From: Rhodococcus sp. ARC_M5
Lineage (GTDB): Bacteria; Actinomycetota; Actinomycetes; Mycobacteriales; Mycobacteriaceae
Assembly (NCBI RefSeq): GCF_022810405.1
Contig: NZ_JALGQE010000021.1
Span: 16,853-80,852, forward strand
Length of the DNA: 64,000 nt
Reading direction: 5' to 3'
Part shown: positions 59,013-64,000 of the stretch, piece by piece
Layout: each line of letters begins with the position of its first letter
How positions within the stretch are numbered: position 1 is the stretch's first letter
Translations under genes and position numbers: made by a program
Notes under the pieces: generated by a model
What the model saw: the letters and a program-made list of their open reading frames with translations, nothing else
Told to the model about the DNA's origin: nothing
The model's database searches: none

Positions 59013-59450
59013 ATGCACACCGGATTGATTGTTCTGATCATTCTGGTTGTGCTGCTCGCAGGGCTCGTCGCGGCTTTTGCGTACCGTCTGACGGTTCTCA
59101 GGCGTGGGGGCACCGCGGCGATCATGAGAGTGTTGCCGTCGGAGGGTGGCACCGGTTGGCGCCACGGCATCATTAGGTACGGCGACAACACGCTGGTGTT
59201 CTTCAAATTGTCGAGCCTGCGTCCCGGCCCCGATCATCGGTTGGGCCGACAGGACGTTCACGTGGGGGATCGACGAGCACCACGGGACACCGAGTTCGAC
59301 ATCATGACCTCCGACATCGCAGTGTTGGAGCTGTCCGATGGCGGAAAAAACTACGAGATAGCGCTGGACAGAAGTGCGTTGACCGCTTTCCTGTCCTGGG
59401 TGGAGTCGCGGCCATCGGGCCGCTCGCGGCGCCGCCGACCGGCGGCCTGA
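59013..59450 (+). CDS. DUF2550 family membrane-anchored protein
   Basis: The 145-residue protein has one N-terminal helix (GLIVLIILVVLLAGLVAAFAYRL, residues 4-26) and a cytoplasmic beta-rich domain with GGTGWRHGIIRYGDNTLVFFKLSSLRPGPDHRL and LELSDGGKNYEIALDRSALTAFLSWVESRPSG. A basic tail ends it. This is DUF2550, the homologue of Rv1312, always found after atpC in mycolic-acid bacteria; its function is unknown. The stop directly abuts the convergent adenosyltransferase stop. Confidence 0.9.
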   Translation: MHTGLIVLIILVVLLAGLVAAFAYRLTVLRRGGTAAIMRVLPSEGGTGWRHGIIRYGDNTLVFFKLSSLRPGPDHRLGRQDVHVGDRRAPRDTEFDIMTSDIAVLELSDGGKNYEIALDRSALTAFLSWVESRPSGRSRRRRPAA

Positions 59451-60053
59451 TCAATTCCCGTCGGTAGTCGGCTCGCTCGACGCGCGGCTCGATCCCGGAA
59501 CCCACTGGACATCGCCTTCGGGGTTGGCGTGGCGGCTCAGAATGAACAAAAGATCCGAGAGTCGGTTGAGGTACTTCGCCGGCAACGCACTCGTCGTGTC
59601 CGGGCTTGCGTGCACAGCAGCCCAAGCCGATCGTTCGGCACGGCGGGCCACCGTTCGCGACACATGTAGCAAGGCTCCCAAAGGCGTTCCACCTGGCAGG
59701 ATGAACGACGTCAGTGCGGGCAGCTCCTCGTTGAATTCGTCGCACCAGCTTTCGAGGCGGTCGACGTAGCTCTGATCGATCCGCAGTGGGGGGTATTGCG
59801 GATTCTCGACGACCGGAGTGGAGAGATCGGCCCCCGCGTCGAACAGATCGCTCTGGATGGTTCGGATCACCGAATACACTGATTCGGGCGGGTTGCCCAG
59901 CGCGAGAACGACTCCGAGGCTTGCATTGGTCTCGTCGCAGTCGGCGTAGGCAATCAGGCGTTCGTCGTTCTTCGACACTCGCGAGAAGTCGCTGAGCCCG
60001 GTGGTCCCGTCGTCGCCGGTTCTCGTATAGATGCGGGTGAGGTGAACGGCCAT
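59451..60053 (-). CDS. PduO-type ATP:cob(I)alamin adenosyltransferase
   Basis: The 200-residue protein makes adenosylcobalamin from cob(I)alamin and ATP. It begins VHLTRIYTRTGDDGTTGLSDFSRVSKND (ATP site), and has AYADCDETNASLGVVLAL, FILPGGTPLGALLHVSRTVARRAER and LPAKYLNRLSDLLFILSRHAN, all PduO-type signatures. The open frame extends far upstream without homology. TACCGT lies about 8-13 bases before the ATG ending at 60053, and no ribosome binding site is visible, so it may be leaderless. It diverges from murA over only 54 bases. Confidence 0.92.
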   Translation of the reverse strand: MAVHLTRIYTRTGDDGTTGLSDFSRVSKNDERLIAYADCDETNASLGVVLALGNPPESVYSVIRTIQSDLFDAGADLSTPVVENPQYPPLRIDQSYVDRLESWCDEFNEELPALTSFILPGGTPLGALLHVSRTVARRAERSAWAAVHASPDTTSALPAKYLNRLSDLLFILSRHANPEGDVQWVPGSSRASSEPTTDGN

Positions 60054-60107
60054 GCGGGCTACGGTACCGCGCGGGTGTCGGTCGGTCCCGCTGGCTACGC
60101 TGTCGAA
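60054..60107. promoter_or_regulatory. Compact divergent promoter region, adenosyltransferase / murA
   Basis: Only 54 bases separate the two start codons. On the plus strand TACGCT (60096-60101) ends 6 bases before the murA GTG. On the minus strand TACCGT ends 7 bases before the adenosyltransferase ATG. Neither start has a ribosome binding site. This fits two back-to-back leaderless promoters. -35 boxes are not clear. Confidence 0.4.
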
Positions 60108-61361
60108 GTGAGTGAACGCTTTTTGGTCAACGGTGGTAACTGCCTCGTCGGTGAGGTGGCGGTCGGGGGCGCGAAGAACAGCGTCCTCAAGCTGATGGCG
60201 GCGGCGCTGCTGGCCGAGGGCACCAGCACGATCACGAACTGCCCCGACATCCTGGATGTACCGCTGATGGCAGAGGTCTTGCGCGGGCTCGGCTGTGAGG
60301 TCGAATTGGACGGTTCGGTCGTCCACATCACCACTCCGGCCATGCCGAAATATCATGCCGATTTCGCGGCAGTTCGCCAGTTCCGAGCCTCCGTGTGTGT
60401 CTTGGGACCGCTGGTCGCGCGGTGCAAGAGAGCCGTCGTTGCACTGCCCGGTGGCGACGCGATCGGTTCGCGACCCCTCGACATGCACCAGTCCGGTCTC
60501 CAATTGCTGGGCGCGCGCAGCGAAATTCAACACGGATGCGTGGTCGCAGAAGCAGACGAACTGCGCGGAGCGAACATCAGACTCGCGTTTCCGTCCGTGG
60601 GTGCCACCGAGAACATCTTGATGGCTGCTGTCCTCGCCACCGGGGAGACGGTGATCGACAACGCGGCGCGTGAGCCGGACATCGTCGACGTCTGCAACAT
60701 GCTCAACGAGATGGGTGCCGACGTTCGCGGTGCAGGCACATCGACCTTGACCATTCGTGGTGTGAGCGCGCTGAAGCCCACGACCCACAAGGTGATCGGC
60801 GATCGAATCGTCGCCGCGACCTGGGGAATCGCCGCCGCCATGACGCGTGGGGACGTTCGAGTGCGCGGGGTCAATCCGAAGCACCTGTCGTTGGTGTTGG
60901 ACAAACTGAGGTCGGCCGGGGCCGAGGTCACCAGTGAGCCGGACGGCTTTCGCGTCGTTCAGCACGAGCGTCCGCGGGCGGTCAATTTCGCGACGTTGCC
61001 CTATCCAGGGTTCCCGACTGATCTTCAGCCGATGGCAATCGGCCTTGCAACAGTCGCCGACGGAACGTCGATGATCACCGAGAACGTGTTCGAGGCGCGT
61101 TTCCGGTTCGTCGAGGAAATGATCCGCTTGGGCGCTGATGCTCGTACCGATGGCCACCATGCTGTCGTGCGCGGTGTGCCGCAGCTTTCCAGTGCACCGG
61201 TGTGGTCGTCCGACATTCGGGCGGGGGCGGGCTTGGTACTCGCAGGACTGGTGGCCGACGGAACGACCGAGGTGCACGACGTGTACCACATCGACAGGGG
61301 CTACCCGCGATTCGTGGAAAACCTGACTGCTCTCGGCGGGGACATCGAGCGAGTCAGCTGA
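60108..61361 (+). CDS. murA: UDP-N-acetylglucosamine 1-carboxyvinyltransferase
   Basis: The 417-residue enzyme adds enolpyruvate to UDP-GlcNAc in the first committed step of peptidoglycan synthesis. It begins FLVNGGNCLVGEVAVGGAKNSVLKLMAAALLAEG, has FRASVCVLGPLVAR, and the active-site loop ALPGGDAIGSRPLDMH. The residue equivalent to E. coli Cys115 is Asp117 here, as in mycobacteria, which predicts intrinsic fosfomycin insensitivity. The GTG at 60108 gives the expected length. In this lineage murA precedes the rRNA operon; two extra genes lie between here. Confidence 0.95.
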   Translation: MSERFLVNGGNCLVGEVAVGGAKNSVLKLMAAALLAEGTSTITNCPDILDVPLMAEVLRGLGCEVELDGSVVHITTPAMPKYHADFAAVRQFRASVCVLGPLVARCKRAVVALPGGDAIGSRPLDMHQSGLQLLGARSEIQHGCVVAEADELRGANIRLAFPSVGATENILMAAVLATGETVIDNAAREPDIVDVCNMLNEMGADVRGAGTSTLTIRGVSALKPTTHKVIGDRIVAATWGIAAAMTRGDVRVRGVNPKHLSLVLDKLRSAGAEVTSEPDGFRVVQHERPRAVNFATLPYPGFPTDLQPMAIGLATVADGTSMITENVFEARFRFVEEMIRLGADARTDGHHAVVRGVPQLSSAPVWSSDIRAGAGLVLAGLVADGTTEVHDVYHIDRGYPRFVENLTALGGDIERVS

Positions 61362-62757
61362 GACCCCGTCTTTCGAGCGCGTCGACCAGCACTCGCAAGG
61401 CACGTTGGAATCGATCGTCGGACACCGAGCCGTAGCCGACGACGATTCCACCCTGGGTGGTGGGCGACCGCGTCGAGTGTTCGAGGGTGGGCACGTCGAC
61501 CCCGTTCGCTGCGCAGTCGGCTGCGACGTTGCGTGCTACCTCGGTGTCGAGCATCAGAACGGTATGCAGCCCGGCACCGACACCACGAAGCTCGCCGAAT
61601 CGAGAGAGTGCGGCGGCAACGATGCGGTCACGTGCGCGATAGATCCGACGCGCGGCGCGTACGGATCGGTCCCATTCGCCGTCGCGGAGCAGTGAGCTCA
61701 TGGCGTATCGGATGGGAACCGAGGGGTGGTCGCCGATTGCGCGACGTGTTTCGGTGATGCGCTCGACCATCGACGGGGGAGCCACCATCCATCCGAGCCG
61801 AACGCCGGCACCCAACGTCTTCGATACGGTTCCCAAGTAGACGGCGCGGTCCGGAACGAGCTCGGTGACTGTGGGCAAAGGTGCTATGCCATAACGGAAT
61901 TCGGAATCGTAGTCGTCTTCGATGATGGTCGATCCAGTGCTTCGTGCCCAGTCCGCCAGTGCACGCCTGCGACCGATGGGCATGAGCCCGCCGGTGGGGT
62001 ATTGGTGTGAGGGGGTGACATAGATGGCAGGGGTCCTCGGAGGTACGGATTCAAGTTCTTCGACTACTAGGCCTTCACGGTCGACAGGGACATCGTGAAC
62101 GGTCCAACCGCGGTGCTCAGCGAGGGCGGCGGCAGATCGATAGCCCGGATTCTCCAGTGCGAGAACGTTTTCGACATCGACGTGCGCCGAGAGTGCGCCC
62201 AGCGCAAGGTCGAGGCCGTGGATGCTTCCCGTGGTGACGACGATCGAATCCGCGGTGGTGTGCAGTCCACGTGCACGGCCCAGCAGGTCCGCGATGCGTG
62301 TTCTCAGGTCGAGCAAGCCTGCCGGATCGGGGTAGTCGCCGGGCGGGGGCGATACGCCGACATCTCGCCAGGCCCGCTTCCACGCTTCGGACGCGCGCGG
62401 GGGAGTCCACGGTGTTCCGGGTCGGAGCGAAATGCGCTGAGCAACCGGTGGGATTTCTTGTGCTCGGCGTGGGCTGCGGCGCGATCGAACGGCATGCGGA
62501 ACATCTCGGACGTAGGTGCCGGATCCGCGACGTGCATCGAGCCAACCTTCGGCCACGAGCTGCTGGTACGCCTTCTCCACCACCGCGCGAGCCAAGCCCA
62601 CTTCGGTGGAAAGCGCTCTGGTGCTGGGCAATCGGGTGCCAGGCGAAAGCTCGCCGCGATCGATGGCCGCGCGGATGCCGTCGGCAACTTGAACGGGCAA
62701 CGTACGACGGTCGGCGCGATCGACCGTGATCGACAGCGAATTCGGCGGCAAGGTCAT
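61354..62757 (-). CDS. MocR/PdxR-type regulator (GntR helix-turn-helix fused to aminotransferase domain)
   Basis: The 467-residue fusion has a GntR winged helix at residues 10-80 (LPVQVADGIRAAIDRGELSPGTRLPSTRALSTEVGLARAVVEKAYQQL). A fold-type I aminotransferase domain follows, with TTGSIHGLDLALGAL, YVTPSHQYPTGGLMP, IIEDDYDSEFRYG and the PLP Lys in YLGTVSKTLGAGVRLGW near residue 310. MocR proteins sense PLP or amino compounds; PdxR members control vitamin B6 synthesis. GAGAGGTGG supports the ATG ending at 62757. It diverges from a broken flavin-binding gene and converges with murA, with 8 bases of overlap. Confidence 0.9.
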   Translation of the reverse strand: MTLPPNSLSITVDRADRRTLPVQVADGIRAAIDRGELSPGTRLPSTRALSTEVGLARAVVEKAYQQLVAEGWLDARRGSGTYVRDVPHAVRSRRSPRRAQEIPPVAQRISLRPGTPWTPPRASEAWKRAWRDVGVSPPPGDYPDPAGLLDLRTRIADLLGRARGLHTTADSIVVTTGSIHGLDLALGALSAHVDVENVLALENPGYRSAAALAEHRGWTVHDVPVDREGLVVEELESVPPRTPAIYVTPSHQYPTGGLMPIGRRRALADWARSTGSTIIEDDYDSEFRYGIAPLPTVTELVPDRAVYLGTVSKTLGAGVRLGWMVAPPSMVERITETRRAIGDHPSVPIRYAMSSLLRDGEWDRSVRAARRIYRARDRIVAAALSRFGELRGVGAGLHTVLMLDTEVARNVAADCAANGVDVPTLEHSTRSPTTQGGIVVGYGSVSDDRFQRALRVLVDALERRGLS

Positions 62758-62779
62758 CGTGCGCCACCTCTCGAAGTAG

Positions 62780-62808
62780 ATAAGTGGCCTAGCGAAGTCA
62801 CTACTTAT
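62780..62808. promoter_or_regulatory. Possible MocR operator, ATAAGT-N17-ACTTAT
   Basis: ATAAGT (62780-62785) and ACTTAT (62803-62808) are inverted, and AAGT occurs several times in the 93-base divergent gap between the MocR gene and the flavin-binding gene. MocR proteins often bind such spaced repeats. This is a weak, position-based suggestion. Confidence 0.3.
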
Positions 62809-62849
62809 TGGACCATGACAGTGAGCCAACCGAGCGGGATCCTGTATTC

Positions 62850-63532
62850 ATGACGACCGACGAATCATTCCTGTCCCCGACGCCCAGAACCACAGTGATC
62901 CGTGGTCGGCAGCGCGCACGAGCAGAGCGATCGGCACTGCTGGACGTTCTCCGCTCGGCTCGCCTCTGCCATCTGGGCGTAGTGGTGGAGAACGTGCCGC
63001 GTGTGCTTCCGACCGTGTTCGGCGTGGATCCGGACGGCCCGGACAGTGACGGAACTCTGTACCTGCACGGCTCGGTCGCCTCTCGCAGCCTGATCGAGGC
63101 TCCGGCCCAGGACATCTGCGTCACGGTTACCGTCGTCGACGGGTTGGTCCTGGCTCGATCCGCGTTCCATCACTCGATGAACTATCGAAGTGCGGTCGTG
63201 ATTGGGCGGCCGCGTCGAGTGGAGGACGAGCAGGAGCGAATCCGCGCTTTGGACGCAATAGTCGATCAGGTCGTCCCGGGTAGAAGTGCACACCTGCGTG
63301 CGCATACGAGGAAAGAGTCGCAGCGACCAGCGTGCTGGCGCTTTCGCTGTACGAGGCATCGGTGAAGGCACGTGCCGGCGGACCGGTCGACGATGTCTCC
63401 GACATTGCTGCCGGGGGAGTCTGGGCGGGGGTTGTGCCCATCGGTGACAGCGTCGGGCGTGCAGTACGTGCCGATGACGTGGAACCACACCTTGCAGAGC
63501 CGGACCACGTAGTCGCGTTGTCTCGCTCCTGA
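62850..63532 (+). pseudogene. PPOX-class flavin/pyridoxamine-phosphate oxidase-like protein, one-base frameshift
   Basis: The first frame (from the ATG at 62850) encodes a PPOX/COG3467-type FMN-binding barrel: LCHLGVVVENVPRVLPTVFG, TLYLHGSVASRSL, SAFHHSMNYRSAVVIG and LRAHTRKE. It then runs into unrelated residues and stops at 63365. The matching continuation, AATSVLALSLYEASVKARAGG to EPHLAEPDHVVALSRS, is in another frame from 63320 to 63532. Restoring one base near 63317-63319 (GAGTCGC read as GAG-xTC-GCA) would give a 227-residue protein. It is either a recent pseudogene or an assembly error. Its divergence from a MocR regulator fits B6-linked control. Confidence 0.82.
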
Positions 63533-63752
63533 AACCGGTGTCGACAGTAGTTTCCGCAAATATGGCTGGCGTCACACGACAGGATATGTCGGCGGAACGG
63601 AGCAGGCTGGAGTGTCCATGTGCTCGGACCTGCATGGATGCGTGCACAAGCTCGATCAACCAGCCGATTTGCGCGCGTGGGGTTGGTGGCGTAACTTTTG
63701 TCGAGTCAGAGCGACGGACACCGACCTGGTCTTCACGGACTGGGATACGAGG

Positions 63753-63781
63753 TTGGACGTGTGGCCTGGCAGGTTTTATCC
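63753..63781 (+). promoter_or_regulatory. rrn promoter, upstream copy
   Basis: TTGGAC (63753-63758), a 17-base spacer and TTATCC (63776-63781) form a sigma-70-type promoter. It is 44 bases upstream of the second one. Confidence 0.5.
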
Positions 63782-63796
63782 CCCAAGAGTCGGGCC

Positions 63797-63825
63797 TTGT
63801 GTCCAAGACCAAGCTGGGATAGGCT
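63797..63825 (+). promoter_or_regulatory. rrn promoter, downstream copy
   Basis: TTGTGT (63797-63802), a 17-base spacer and TAGGCT (63820-63825) form a good promoter about 58 bases before the boxA-like element. The spacing and order fit a tandem-promoter rRNA operon. Confidence 0.6.
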
Positions 63826-63882
63826 GGAACAGTTGCCCTGGAGGCCTTCGGACGGTGTGTTCGTGGGTCGAGAGTGTGTGCG

Positions 63883-63896
63883 TGTTCTTTGAGAAC
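63883..63896 (+). promoter_or_regulatory. boxA-like antitermination element in rrn leader
   Basis: TGTTCTTTGAGAAC resembles bacterial boxA (TGCTCTTTAACA) and the mycobacterial leader element. It also contains the inverted repeat GTTCT/AGAAC. NusB-S10 binding here would prevent Rho-dependent termination of rRNA transcripts. Confidence 0.65.
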
Positions 63897-64000
63897 TCAA
63901 CAGTGTGTCGATGAATGTCAGTGCCGAATTTTATTTGGTGAAAGCATTCGATGTATCAGCCATCCGCTTGTGGTGGTTGTTGTCGGGTGTTGTTTGAAAT

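Larger units (their letters stand above)
63533..64000 (+). other. rRNA operon promoter and leader region (16S gene beyond window)
   Basis: This 468-base stretch has no coding signal and becomes markedly AT- and T-rich at its end. It contains two tandem promoters and a boxA-like antitermination element (listed separately). The sequence from about 63881 matches the conserved leader that precedes 16S rRNA genes in rhodococci, and murA-then-rrn is the known order. The mature 16S sequence is not reached. Confidence 0.8.

Overview
The window reads as chromosomal DNA of a high-GC actinobacterium of the Nocardiaceae, most likely Rhodococcus or a close relative. The evidence is the codon bias, frequent GTG/TTG starts, 4-base ATGA/GTGA gene overlaps, F420-type enzymes, a MurA carrying Asp in place of the active-site Cys, and gene order. 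From about 36.7 kb to the right end the order is argS-lysA-hom-thrC-thrB-rho-rpmE-prfA-prmC-Sua5-wecA-atpI-like-atpBEFHAGDC-DUF2550-adenosyltransferase-murA-rRNA leader. This is the order I know from Mycobacterium tuberculosis (Rv1292 to Rv1315, then rrs). It is a housekeeping backbone, with a few lineage-specific insertions.

Left part (1-12 kb): the 3' end of a dihydropyrimidinase gene, an F420-type luciferase-like oxidoreductase, a short scar-like ORF and a class III aminotransferase form the end of a hydantoin/pyrimidine-type catabolic operon. A convergent FAD-linked oxidase follows. Then come a peptidase S51/HIT pair, the three-gene proton-translocating transhydrogenase operon (pntAA-pntAB-pntB), a degenerate PAP2-like membrane protein, two paralogous small proteins of unknown function (4441-4752 and 10307-10633), an aminoglycoside-phosphotransferase-fold kinase and a hotdog thioesterase.

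Middle part (12-36 kb): a BenE transporter; an N-acetylglucosamine module (GntR/DasR-like regulator, split PTS proteins EIIA and EIIB facing EIIC, then nagA and nagB); an AroE-like dehydrogenase; a secreted HNH protein; an MDR-type quinone reductase; an SNF2 helicase with a SWIM zinc-finger partner; and a tight valine-catabolism operon (mmsA, acyl-CoA dehydrogenase, 3-hydroxyisobutyryl-CoA hydrolase, mmsB, enoyl-CoA hydratase). Then follow a set of single genes (Hsp70-like ATPase fragment, MarR, DUF2254, methyltransferase, coiled-coil protein), tRNA-Arg(CCG) and the DUF305/DUF3105 pair.

Right part (36-64 kb): the conserved backbone for arginyl-tRNA charging, lysine and threonine synthesis, transcription and translation termination, cell-wall precursor synthesis and the complete F0F1 ATP synthase. 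It is followed by a MocR-type regulator, a divergently transcribed flavin-binding gene broken by a one-base frameshift, and the promoter and leader region of an rRNA operon whose 16S gene lies just beyond the window.

I found no CRISPR array, insertion sequence, prophage or obvious defence system. The most interesting signals are regulatory or structural: an 81-codon open frame filling the rho leader and overlapping the rho start, an apparent CTG start for atpB, CRP-like and DasR-like operator sites, a strong 10-bp palindrome between divergent genes, the two-member small-protein family, the 1206-1451 scar ORF, and the frameshifted flavoprotein gene beside the rRNA operon.
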